8,978 nucleotides of DNA from Pseudomonadota bacterium (GTDB lineage: Bacteria; Pseudomonadota; Alphaproteobacteria; Rhizobiales; Devosiaceae). A program made the position numbers and the translations under genes. The stretch lies in assembly GCA_023430705.1 (NCBI GenBank), contig JAEYZJ010000153.1, positions 1 through 8,978 of the forward strand, read 5' to 3'. Below, piece by piece: positions 1-5,781 of this stretch (within the stretch, counting starts at the first letter, position 1; every line of letters begins with the position of its first letter). The notes below the pieces were generated by a model that worked only from the letters and a program-made list of their open reading frames with translations, was not told the DNA's origin and did not search any database.

Positions 1-456
1 GGCGTGCACGGACGAGATGTTGTTGCGGGCCGCCAGCGTTTCCGCCGTGCGCATGAGGGCGGCGCGGCCGGCGTCGTCGCGGGCGAGCAAGCGCGGGCCG
101 GTGACCGGGGTGAACGGCACGGCGGACAGGAGCTTGGGGTAGTAGTCGCCGCCGGCGCGCTGGAAGGCGTCGGCCCAGCCATGGTCGAACACGTACTCGC
201 CCTGGGAGTGCGACTTCAGGTAGAGCGGCATCACCCCGACCGGCTCGCCACCGGCGTCGCTGAGCACGATGTGCTGGGGCAGCCAGCCGGTCCGCTGGCT
301 GGCCGAGCCCGACTGTTCGGCGGCGAGAAAGAATGCGTGGTCGAGGAAGGGATTGTCGACCACCCCGTCGTGCCCCGGCGCGAGCCCGTTCCACACCGCC
401 GCGGGGATCTCCGCGACGGAGCCGACGACGGTGGCGCTGAGCGGGGTGTCAGACAC
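1..456 (-). CDS. FemAB/GNAT-like protein of the COG3146 (DUF482) family, N-terminal part
   Basis: Partial gene: 152 codons are visible and the frame runs off the left edge without a stop. Family members are usually about 380-400 residues, so well under half is here. The translation has an aromatic, Pro/Gly-rich core typical of COG3146: NPFLDHAFF (35-43), TGWLPQH (56-62), YLKSHSQGEYVFDHGWAD (79-96) and YYPKLLSAVPFTPVTGPRLL (105-124). These proteins are annotated as peptidoglycan-biosynthesis-like or GNAT N-acyltransferases on fold similarity to FemAB; the true substrate is unknown. The start is a GTG at 454-456, overlapping the last 8 bases of the upstream phosphodiesterase gene (its TGA is at 449-451), so translation is probably coupled. 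No strong Shine-Dalgarno sequence precedes it. The N-terminus matches family alignments as I remember them. Confidence 0.85.
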   Translation of the reverse strand, partial: MSDTPLSATVVGSVAEIPAAVWNGLAPGHDGVVDNPFLDHAFFLAAEQSGSASQRTGWLPQHIVLSDAGGEPVGVMPLYLKSHSQGEYVFDHGWADAFQRAGGDYYPKLLSAVPFTPVTGPRLLARDDAGRAALMRTAETLAARNNISSVHA

Positions 457-1210
457 TTGGCGGCTCGAACCCCTCGAATACGATCTGGTCGGCCCGTCCG
501 ATCACGGCCATGGCGGCGGCCGGGGTCCGGATGGTCCAGGCGGTGACCGGAATGCCCATCCGCCTGAAGAAGCGGATGGCCGGCAGGTCCAGCGAGTTGT
601 CGCGACAGGAGATGAAGTCGAAGCGACTGAAGGGGTAGTGGAGCAGGTGGCGCAGCACGAACTTCCGCCACGCCGAAAGATGCTGGTCCCAGCCGGGCTC
701 GCGATAGTCGTAGGTGACGATGCCGAGCGGCATCGTCGCGCCGCGCCGGCGGATCTCGATGAGCAGCCCGGGATCGAAGGATTCGATGGTCACCGGCCCA
801 CGATAGCCCCTGAGCGCGTCCATGACGGTCTGCGCCAGGACTTCGGTCGCGGACTGGCTGGACTGCTGCTTGAGTTCGACCTGGAGCAGGGCGCGGCCGC
901 CCACCTGGGCGAGGAACTCGGAAAAGCGCTGCGGCGTGTCTCCGGCGCTGCTGCCGAGGAGGGTGTAGCCCGAGAGTTCCGCCATCGTCCGCGCGCCCAC
1001 CGGGCCCTCGACGCCGGTGAGGCGATCGAGCTCGTCGTCGTGGAAGATCATCGGGATGCCGTCGCGGCTGAGCTGGACATCGCACTCGATGGCGTAGCCC
1101 TTCCCGATCGCGGCGGCAAAGGCGCTGGCCGAGTTCTCGATGATCCCGCGGCCGCGGTCATGCAGGCCGCGATGGGCGATGGGACGATCGAAATTGGGTT
1201 TCGCGCTCAT
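449..1210 (-). CDS. Glycerophosphodiester phosphodiesterase (GDPD family)
   Basis: 253 residues, a normal length for a single-domain bacterial GDPD. The enzyme hydrolyses glycerophosphodiesters to glycerol 3-phosphate and an alcohol in a metal-dependent TIM barrel. Expected active-site elements are all present: HRG (13-15), the EN pair (25-26), E42 and D44 in IECDVQLSRDG, and HDD (57-59) with a following RLTG loop. The conserved VELK strand puts E112 and K114 in place. TIESFDP in the middle and an AWTIRTP segment near the end match the later barrel strands. There is no signal peptide, so it is probably cytosolic and acts on phospholipid-derived or imported diesters. It follows the RidA gene by 70 bp and overlaps the COG3146 gene by 8 bp. 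The ATG start has only a weak ribosome site. The substrate headgroup cannot be told from sequence. Confidence 0.93.
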   Translation of the reverse strand: MSAKPNFDRPIAHRGLHDRGRGIIENSASAFAAAIGKGYAIECDVQLSRDGIPMIFHDDELDRLTGVEGPVGARTMAELSGYTLLGSSAGDTPQRFSEFLAQVGGRALLQVELKQQSSQSATEVLAQTVMDALRGYRGPVTIESFDPGLLIEIRRRGATMPLGIVTYDYREPGWDQHLSAWRKFVLRHLLHYPFSRFDFISCRDNSLDLPAIRFFRRMGIPVTAWTIRTPAAAMAVIGRADQIVFEGFEPPSV

Positions 1211-1280
1211 GGATCAGGCCGTCATATGGGGAGCCGGTCGGGTGGCCGCCAGCACCCCCCGCATGACAGTTCCGTCTCGG

Positions 1281-1745
1281 CTAGTCCTCGATCTCGATGA
1301 TGCCCTCGACCTCGACCGCGGCGCCGAGCGGCAGCGCCGCCATGCCGATGGCCGAGCGGGCGTGCTTGCCGTTGTCGCCGAGCACGCCGACGATCAGGTT
1401 GGAGGCGCCGTTGGCGACGAGGTGGTGCTCGGTGAAGTCCGGGGTGGAGTTCACGAACACGGTGAGCTTGAGCACGCGCTTGACCTTGCTGAGGTCGACG
1501 CCGGCGCTGTGCACGATCTGGCTGAGCAGGTTGACCGCCGCCAGTTCGGCGGCGTTGCCGCCCTGGACGACGTTCATGGTGTCGCCCAGCTTGCCTTCGG
1601 TGACGCCGTTGGCGTCCGACGAAATCTGACCCGACACGTAGATGACGTTGCCGGTGCGCGTGACCGGGATGTAGGTCGCGACCGGTGCCTTCGGCATGGG
1701 CAGCTCGTAGCCATACTCGCGGAGCTTATCGATGGGGCTGGTCAT
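1281..1745 (-). CDS. RidA family protein (YjgF/YER057c/UK114 superfamily)
   Basis: 154 residues starting MTSPIDKLREYGYELPMP. RidA itself hydrolyses reactive enamine/imine intermediates made by PLP enzymes, protecting other enzymes from damage. This is a longer subfamily of about 150 residues whose exact substrate is unclear. Seen here are YVSGQIS (36-42), the central KRVLKLTVFVN strand, and HARSAIGMAALPLGAAVEVE (128-147). Arg130 sits where the catalytic arginine of RidA aligns. I chose the ATG at 1743-1745 because GGAAGAG lies a suitable distance upstream. The frame stays open for 20 more codons to 1805, but that extension lies inside the dinB 3' end and is basic and unlike the family. The gene overlaps the dinB stop by 20 bp, which suggests translational coupling. 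It ends in TAG. Confidence 0.92.
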   Translation of the reverse strand: MTSPIDKLREYGYELPMPKAPVATYIPVTRTGNVIYVSGQISSDANGVTEGKLGDTMNVVQGGNAAELAAVNLLSQIVHSAGVDLSKVKRVLKLTVFVNSTPDFTEHHLVANGASNLIVGVLGDNGKHARSAIGMAALPLGAAVEVEGIIEIED

Positions 1746-3057
1746 CTGGGTTCTCTTCCGTCTTCTCGTCTTCGTTGCGGGCGGCACGCGCCTTGACCCG
1801 GTCATAGAGCTTGCCGCGGATTACGGCATCCTTGCCGAACTTGCCGCGCACGCGGTCGATGGCGCGTTCGGCGGCGGCACGGCGGGCGATGCCTGGCTCG
1901 ATGAGATCGACAGGATCGACGCCATCTGCCTCCGAGATGCCGCTGACGCCGATGCCGATCAGGCGGAACGCCGTTCCATCCAGTTCGCGAGCGAGCAACT
2001 GCAGCCCGGTCTCGTAGAGAACGTTGGCAAGCTGTGTCGGGATCATCAAGGCCCGGGCCCGGGTGCGCAAGCGAAATCCAGCCGACTTGAGCTTCAGCGT
2101 AACCGTGTCCCCCACGATTCCCTTGGCCTTGAGCCGCTCCGACAGGCGCTCGCTCAGTGCCAGGAGCTCGGTGGACAGTTCGTCGTAGCCCTTGAGGTCG
2201 GTGTTGAAGGTGGTCTCGGCCGAAACGGTCTTCATCTGCTCGTCGGTGGAGACGGGACGCGAATCGTCGCCGCGGGCCAGCCGCGCCAGACGGGCACCGG
2301 AATCGCCGTAGCGGCGCATGAGCTCGATGGGATCGGCCTGCTGCAGCTGGCCGATGGTATCGAACCCGTCGCGGCGCAGGTTCTCGGCAAAGACCTTGCC
2401 GACGCCGAAGATGAGGCTGACGGGCTGGCGGGCGAGGAACTCGACGGTCTCGGCCTTGCCGATGATCGCGAAGCCGCGCGGCTTGTCGAGGTCGGACGCG
2501 GTCTTGGCGAGGAACTTGTTGTGGCTGAGCCCGACGGAGAGACTGACCCCGACCTCCTTTTCGACCCGCCGGGCGAACCGGGCGAGGACGACGGCCGGCG
2601 GGGCCCGGTGCAGCTTCCCGGTGCCGGTAAGGTCGAGGAAGGCTTCGTCGATGGAAAGCGGCTCGACCAGCGGCGTCAGCGCATCCATCAGCGCCCGTAT
2701 CTCGCGGCTGACCGCAACGTACTTCGCCATGTCGGGCGGAATGACCACGGCATGCGGACAGAGTTCGCGTGCCTTGAACATGGGCATGGCCGACCGGACG
2801 CCGTACTGCCGGGCGATGTAGCAGCAGGTGGAGACGACGCCGCGCACGCCGCCGCCGATGATCAGCGGCTTGTCGGCGAGGGCAGGGTCGTCACGCTTCT
2901 CGATCGAGGCATAGAAGGCGTCGCAGTCGACATGCGCGATCGACAGCTGCGCAAGTTCGGCGTGGGCGACGATGCGCGGCGAGCCGCAGGACCGGCAGCG
3001 CAGCAGCGGCTCGGCCGCCTCCACCGTCGCTGAACAATCGCGGCAGAGCGACAGCAT
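1726..3057 (-). CDS. dinB: DNA polymerase IV (Y-family translesion polymerase) with N-terminal zinc ribbon
   Basis: 443 residues, longer than E. coli Pol IV (351). It copies past damaged template bases with low fidelity. Catalytic features are intact: D44 in HVDCDAFYASIE, RSAMPM (88-93) in the fingers, and SIDEAFLD with D137 and E138 in the palm. The helix-hairpin-helix thumb (SLIFGVGKVFAENL) and little finger follow. The first 30 residues add two CxxC pairs, C5/C8 and C21/C24, forming a likely zinc ribbon before the polymerase core. To my recollection this extension is usual in rhizobial DinB and absent from enterobacterial Pol IV. The acidic C-terminus (EDEKTEENPDDQPHR) shows no terminal beta-clamp peptide like that of E. 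coli. It starts 4 bp after the DUF3572 stop, with GGGTGAG just upstream, and overlaps the RidA gene by 20 bp. I found no convincing LexA box nearby. Confidence 0.96.
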   Translation of the reverse strand: MLSLCRDCSATVEAAEPLLRCRSCGSPRIVAHAELAQLSIAHVDCDAFYASIEKRDDPALADKPLIIGGGVRGVVSTCCYIARQYGVRSAMPMFKARELCPHAVVIPPDMAKYVAVSREIRALMDALTPLVEPLSIDEAFLDLTGTGKLHRAPPAVVLARFARRVEKEVGVSLSVGLSHNKFLAKTASDLDKPRGFAIIGKAETVEFLARQPVSLIFGVGKVFAENLRRDGFDTIGQLQQADPIELMRRYGDSGARLARLARGDDSRPVSTDEQMKTVSAETTFNTDLKGYDELSTELLALSERLSERLKAKGIVGDTVTLKLKSAGFRLRTRARALMIPTQLANVLYETGLQLLARELDGTAFRLIGIGVSGISEADGVDPVDLIEPGIARRAAAERAIDRVRGKFGKDAVIRGKLYDRVKARAARNEDEKTEENPDDQPHR

Positions 3058-3061
3058 CGGC

Positions 3062-3334
3062 TCACCCGGATGGGTTCAGCCGGGCCCAGACGCGCATGAA
3101 GTCGTCGGGCTTGAAGCCGCCATTGGCGCAGAGCGCCATCAGCAGCGCCTCGTTGGCGGCGAAATAGTCGATCAGGCCCTGGTCGAGCCCCGGCGTGCCG
3201 GCCGCCTGGCGCAGCGTGGCGGGCGCATAGCCCGTGGCCGCCATGAACTCGGCGAGCTGGGCGGGATTTTCCGCGAGGTGATGGAGGCACAGCGCGCCCA
3301 GGGCCTGGGGCGTGAGTTCGATGGACTTGGGCAA
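3062..3334 (-). CDS. DUF3572 family protein
   Basis: A small, mostly helical protein of 90 residues and unknown function. The core PQALGALCLHHLAENPAQLA, the middle RQAAGTPGLDQGLIDYF and the closing KPDDFMRVWARL match DUF3572, which is largely confined to alphaproteobacteria. The start is uncertain. I favour TTG at 3332-3334, because homologues begin about ten residues before the ALxxL helix. The alternative ATG at 3383-3385 would add 17 codons, several ending in A (GTA, ACA, TCA, GCA), unlike the strongly GC-ending codons downstream. Neither start has a clear Shine-Dalgarno sequence. It is first in the minus-strand cluster, 4 bp before dinB, and divergent from divK. That arrangement recurs in rhizobia, but I know of no demonstrated link to either DNA repair or the cell cycle. 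Confidence 0.8.
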   Translation of the reverse strand: MPKSIELTPQALGALCLHHLAENPAQLAEFMAATGYAPATLRQAAGTPGLDQGLIDYFAANEALLMALCANGGFKPDDFMRVWARLNPSG

Positions 3335-3436
3335 GGGCGGGACGCCTGGCTGGAGCTTGGTTGCGATTGATGTTACCCCGAACATGGGGCAGAAAACGAG
3401 GGCCCCGACGCGCTCTCCGGATAGATCTGAGTCCAT
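3335..3436. promoter_or_regulatory. Divergent promoter region between the DUF3572-dinB cluster and divK
   Basis: About 100 bp must drive both directions. I see no clear -35/-10 pair on either strand. Visible details are an interrupted palindrome CCCC-GAACAT-GGGG at 3376-3389 and a CcrM-type GANTC site (GAGTC) at 3429-3433, only 3 bp before the divK ATG. No TTAA-N7-TTAA CtrA site is present. The divK ribosome-binding site is weak. The call rests on geometry rather than on recognised promoter elements. Confidence 0.45.
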
Positions 3437-3811
3437 ATGGCCAAGACAGTGATGATCGTTGAGGACAACGAGCTGAACATGAAGCTCTTCAACGATCTGC
3501 TCGAATCGCGCGGCTACTCCATCATTCAGACCCGCAACGGCCTGGAGGCGCTGGACCTGGCCCGCGCGCACCGCCCCGACCTGATCCTGATGGACATCCA
3601 GCTGCCCGAGGTTTCCGGCCTCGTGGTCACCAAGTGGCTGAAGGAGGACGACGAGCTGGCCTCGATCCCGGTGATCGCCGTCACCGCCTTCGCCATGAAG
3701 GGGGACGAGGAGCGAATCCTGCAGGGCGGCTGCGAGGGCTACATCTCCAAACCCATATCAGTACCTCACTTTTTGGAAACGATTGCGCGCTACATTGGCC
3801 CCGCCAGCTAG
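3437..3811 (+). CDS. divK: Single-domain response regulator DivK
   Basis: 124 residues consisting of one receiver domain and no output domain. In Caulobacter, DivK is phosphorylated by DivJ, dephosphorylated by PleC, and allosterically controls DivL/CckA, so lowering CtrA activity; rhizobia use the same circuit. Near-identity to DivK is evident in IVEDNELNMKLF (7-18), LILMDIQLPEVSGL (49-62), VTKWLKEDDELA (64-75), AVTAFAMKGDEERI (81-94) and YISKPISV (102-109). Key receiver residues are E9/D10 for the metal, D53 as phosphoacceptor, T83 and K105. It precedes pleD by 56 bp on the same strand, the standard divK-pleD operon. A GANTC methylation site lies just before the start. It ends in TAG. Confidence 0.98.
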   Translation: MAKTVMIVEDNELNMKLFNDLLESRGYSIIQTRNGLEALDLARAHRPDLILMDIQLPEVSGLVVTKWLKEDDELASIPVIAVTAFAMKGDEERILQGGCEGYISKPISVPHFLETIARYIGPAS

Positions 3812-3867
3812 GCGTCCTCGCCCGGCTGGTCCAGGGCGGGACTCCTCAAATTGCGGGGCTGAGGTCT

Positions 3868-5238
3868 TTGACGGCGCGTGTGCTGATCGTCGACGATATT
3901 CCAACGAACGTGCGCCTTCTCGAGGCGCGCCTGTCGGCTGAGTATTTCGACGTCGTCACCGCGGCGAGCGGAGCCGAGGCGCTGGGAGCATGCGCCGCCG
4001 GCGATATCGACATCGTGCTGCTCGACGTGATGATGCCCGGCATGGACGGGTTCGAGGTCTGCAGCCGCCTGAAGGCCGATCCGCGCACCGCCCACATCCC
4101 GGTGCTCATGGTCACCGCGCTCGACCAGCCCTCGGACCGCGTCCGCGGCCTCGAGGCCGGCGCCGACGACTTCATCACCAAGCCGCTCGACGACGTGCAG
4201 CTGATGGCGCGGGTGCGCAGCCTGGTGCGGCTTAAGGCGCTGACCGACGAACTGCGGACGCGCGCCCGTACGGGCCAGGAGATCGCGGCCGAGGATGCGC
4301 TGCGCGCCATGGACTCGATCGACCACGACAATGGCCGCATCCTGCTGATCGACACCGATCCCCGACACGCCGAACGCGTGCGCGGCCATCTCAGCGCCAG
4401 CGGCCGCGTCGACGTGCTGTCGCATCCGGCCGACGCCGCACTTGTCGTCAGTGGCGGGACCTACGAACTGGCGCTGGTCTCGATGTCGCTGGGCGACATG
4501 GATCCGCTCCGGGTCTGCTCGCAGATGCGGACCGCGGAGCTGTCCCGCGCCCTGCCGATCATCCTGATCGCCGAAGAGGACGACAAGCCGCGGGTCGTCC
4601 GCGGGCTGGACCTCGGCGTCAACGACTTCATCATGCGGCCGGTGGAGCGGAACGAACTGCTGGCGCGGGTGCGCACCCAGATCCGCCGGCACCGCTACGC
4701 CATGGAACTGCGCCGCAGCGTGAACAACACGCTGGCCCTCGCGGTGACGGACGAACTGACCGGGCTCTACAACCGCCGCTATTTCGAGCGGCACCTCTCG
4801 ATCATGCTGTCCAAGGCCCAGGAACAGCAGCGCGACATGGCCATGATGCTGATCGACATGGATTTCTTCAAGTCGGTCAACGACACCCACGGCCACGACA
4901 CCGGCGACGCCGTGCTGCGCGAGTTCGCCGACCGGCTGCGCCGCAACATTCGTGGCGTCGACCTCGCATGCCGATTCGGCGGCGAGGAGTTCGTGGTGCT
5001 GATGCCCGACACCGACTCGCGGCAGGCGCAGGGCGTTGCAGAGCGCGTGCGCAATGCCGTGGCCGAGAGGGGCTTCAGCGCCGGTGACGGCAGGCCGCTG
5101 ACGGTGACGGTGTCGGTGGGCCTTGCCCTGAACGACCAGCGGGCGGACACGCCCGAGTCGCTGCTGAAGCGCGCCGACGTCGCGCTGTACCGCGCCAAGC
5201 GCGAGGGAAGGAACCGCGTCGCGTACGACGCAGCCTAA
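3868..5238 (+). CDS. pleD: Response regulator and diguanylate cyclase PleD
   Basis: 456 residues in the REC-REC-GGDEF order of PleD, which makes cyclic di-GMP at the developing pole after phosphorylation and dimerisation. REC1 (about 3-120) has D9/D10, phosphoacceptor D53 in LLDVMMPGMDGF, T83 and K105. REC2 (about 157-275) is the dimerisation adaptor; S205 occupies the phosphoacceptor position, as expected for a non-phosphorylated adaptor. The cyclase domain (about 288-456) has D330, N338 and D347 for metal and substrate, and GGEEF at 371-375. The inhibitory I-site RGVD (R362, D365) lies five residues upstream, so product feedback should work. I chose TTG at 3868-3870, since the protein then begins MTARVLIVDD like other PleDs; GAGG lies 3 nt before it. 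That site falls in a small inverted repeat (CCTCA 3844-3848, TGAGG 3860-3864). Confidence 0.97.
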   Translation: MTARVLIVDDIPTNVRLLEARLSAEYFDVVTAASGAEALGACAAGDIDIVLLDVMMPGMDGFEVCSRLKADPRTAHIPVLMVTALDQPSDRVRGLEAGADDFITKPLDDVQLMARVRSLVRLKALTDELRTRARTGQEIAAEDALRAMDSIDHDNGRILLIDTDPRHAERVRGHLSASGRVDVLSHPADAALVVSGGTYELALVSMSLGDMDPLRVCSQMRTAELSRALPIILIAEEDDKPRVVRGLDLGVNDFIMRPVERNELLARVRTQIRRHRYAMELRRSVNNTLALAVTDELTGLYNRRYFERHLSIMLSKAQEQQRDMAMMLIDMDFFKSVNDTHGHDTGDAVLREFADRLRRNIRGVDLACRFGGEEFVVLMPDTDSRQAQGVAERVRNAVAERGFSAGDGRPLTVTVSVGLALNDQRADTPESLLKRADVALYRAKREGRNRVAYDAA

Positions 5239-5270
5239 GAAAAGGCGCGCCCGTAGACGGCCGTTCTTCA

Positions 5271-5291
5271 TTAAGGTTAAGGGTTAGTAAC
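5271..5291. promoter_or_regulatory. GGTTA-rich CtrA-like half-site cluster
   Basis: TTAAGGTTAAGGGTTAG starts 32 bp after the pleD stop and continues into GTAAC. It contains two TTAA half-sites (5271-5274 and 5277-5280), but the spacing does not give the TTAA-N7-TTAA consensus of the cell-cycle regulator CtrA: the best reading is TTAA-N6-GTAA. It is a possible degenerate site that could control the sRNA downstream. The low confidence reflects the imperfect match. Confidence 0.25.
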
Positions 5292-5311
5292 GTTGTGCGG
5301 CGCCTATTTGA

Positions 5312-5332
5312 TTGGCGCGCATTACGCGCTAA
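5312..5332 (+). repeat. Inverted repeat between pleD and the sRNA
   Basis: An 8-bp stem with one G-T wobble (5312-5319 with 5325-5332) and a CATTA loop. No T-run follows, so it is not a standard terminator. GGCGCC at 5299-5304 offers a competing partner for the left arm. It may be part of the pleD 3' UTR or of a promoter region for the RNA downstream. Confidence 0.4.
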
Positions 5333-5352
5333 GTTGCGACATCGAATAAGCC

Positions 5353-5370
5353 GGCACATACGCATGTGCC
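5353..5370 (+). repeat. Perfect hairpin GGCACAT-ACGC-ATGTGCC
   Basis: A 7-bp perfect stem with a 4-nt loop. It is either a 5' structural element of a longer transcript or a DNA operator. TTGCGA at 5334-5339 followed after 17 bp by CATACG at 5357-5362 is a weak promoter candidate, which would place the -10 inside this palindrome. Confidence 0.4.
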
Positions 5371-5379
5371 AGCAGCCAC

Positions 5380-5425
5380 CCCTACGGTTCTCCTCAGGTC
5401 CGCCGCAACTCCTGGGTCCGTAGGG
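5380..5425 (+). repeat. Long hairpin directly upstream of the EcpR1-like RNA
   Basis: The outer stem is CCCTACGG (5380-5387) with CCGTAGGG (5418-5425), 8 perfect pairs. An inner stem pairs CTCAGG (5393-5398) with CCTGGG (5411-5416). Two CTCCT motifs (5390-5394 and 5409-5413), complementary to the AGGAG ribosome-binding core, lie in or next to the internal loop. The hairpin ends one base before the first stem of the sRNA, so the two could stack. It may be a 5' extension removed by processing. Confidence 0.45.
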
Positions 5426-5526
5426 AGGCTGGTTCGCAGTGGACAAGAGTGGCCTCTTCGACATGCCGCTGCGAACCAGCCGTCTTCTTCTGAAGCGCCC
5501 GTCCCTGATACAGGGGCGGGCGTTTT
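5426..5526 (+). ncRNA. ecpR1: EcpR1-like trans-acting small RNA
   Basis: About 100 nt with two strong stem-loops. Stem 1 pairs 5427-5442 with 5466-5481: 13 perfect Watson-Crick pairs, a T-G wobble, then two G-C pairs. Its 23-nt loop (5443-5465) can form a small AAGAG/CTCTT hairpin. A pyrimidine-rich linker (5482-5494) leads to stem 2, the terminator. EcpR1 of Sinorhizobium meliloti is described as a Rhizobiales sRNA downstream of divK-pleD, with two stem-loop domains, stress and stringent control, and base-pairing repression of gcrA and dnaA through loop 1. Position, strand, size and fold agree here. I recognised it by context and structure, not by sequence alignment, so the name is an inference. 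The 5' end is estimated from the start of stem 1. Confidence 0.78.
5496..5526 (+). terminator. Rho-independent terminator of the EcpR1-like RNA
   Basis: CGCCCGTCCCTG (5496-5507) pairs with CAGGGGCGGGCG (5511-5522): 12 pairs including one T-G wobble, with an ATA loop, followed by TTTT. The T-run is only on the plus-strand side, which fixes the transcript direction. It probably also ends read-through from pleD, which has no clear terminator of its own. Confidence 0.9.
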
Positions 5527-5542
5527 GCGTTCGTGATGCGAC

Positions 5543-5581
5543 AACGAAAAACCCCGCGCCTAGGGCGCGGGGCTTTTCGTT
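5543..5581. terminator. Bidirectional terminator between the sRNA and rpmG
   Basis: A near-perfect inverted repeat: 5543-5560 with 5564-5581, 17 of 18 positions paired, loop TAG. A GC core of nine pairs (CCCCGCGCC with GGCGCGGGG) is flanked by A-runs on the left and a T-run on the right. It therefore works on both strands, ending rpmG transcription on the minus strand and backing up the sRNA terminator on the plus strand. Confidence 0.92.
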
Positions 5582-5588
5582 ATCCACA
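5580..5588 (+). promoter_or_regulatory. Perfect DnaA box (TTATCCACA)
   Basis: An exact match to the strongest E. coli-type DnaA 9-mer, touching the edge of the bidirectional terminator and lying 14 bp past the rpmG stop. One isolated 9-mer has a roughly 5-10% chance of appearing somewhere in 9 kb on either strand, so function is uncertain. Its place next to an sRNA family reported to repress dnaA is suggestive only. Confidence 0.35.
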
Positions 5589-5601
5589 GCGGACAGCCAG
5601 C

Positions 5602-5769
5602 TTACTTGATCTTGGCTTCCTTGAACTCGACGTGCTTGCGCACGACCGGATCGTACTACTTGAACGAGAGCTTCTCGGTCTGGGTGCGCGAGTTCTTCTT
5701 GGTGACGTAGTAGTAGCCAGTGTCGGCGGTGGACACGAGCTTGATCTTCAAAGATACGGCTTTGGCCAT
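5602..5769 (-). pseudogene. rpmG: Ribosomal protein L33 gene interrupted by an in-frame TAG
   Basis: Reading from ATG at 5767-5769 gives MAKAVSLKIKLVSTADTG, then YYYVTKKNSRTQTEKLSFK, then TAG at 5656-5658 (codon 38), then YDPVVRKHVEFKEAKIK and TAA at 5602-5604. With the amber codon read as an amino acid the product is 55 residues, the normal length for rhizobial L33. Homologues have Lys at this place, so one base change (AAG to TAG) explains it. Frame and conservation are intact on both sides. L33 is a small 50S-subunit protein; this is the cysteine-free, zinc-independent form. A good ribosome site (AAGGAA, 8 nt spacing), a TTGACA promoter and a downstream terminator are kept, so decay would be very recent. 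Alternatives are a base-calling error or a second intact rpmG elsewhere. As written, translation gives only 37 residues. Confidence 0.93.
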
Positions 5770-5781
5770 CGTTCAGGTTCC

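Noticed and set aside
1732..3033. Long open frame on the plus strand opposite dinB
   Set aside because: It mirrors dinB codons in a high-GC gene and matches no family I know; the minus-strand polymerase is unmistakable.
3376..3395. Possible alphaproteobacterial LexA box (GAAC-N7-GAAC) upstream of the dinB cluster
   Set aside because: GAAC at 3380-3383 has no second GAAC at the right spacing; the best partner is GAAA one base off.
3808..5271. A 487-codon open frame on the minus strand opposite pleD
   Set aside because: Antisense of pleD, rich in H/R/Q/V, with no recognisable fold.
5239..5272. Terminator directly after pleD
   Set aside because: Only short CCGT/ACGG and GGC/GCC pairings are present and no T-run follows; the sRNA terminator is the first convincing one.
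5353..5526. 6S RNA, SRP RNA or tmRNA
   Set aside because: There is no end-to-end closing stem with a central bubble (6S), no GGAAGGAAGCA-type SRP loop, and no tRNA-like ends. The fold is separate hairpins plus a terminator.
5602..5769. Genome-wide reassignment of TAG to an amino acid
   Set aside because: ridA, divK and rnr in this window all end at TAG at the expected family length, so TAG is used as a normal stop.
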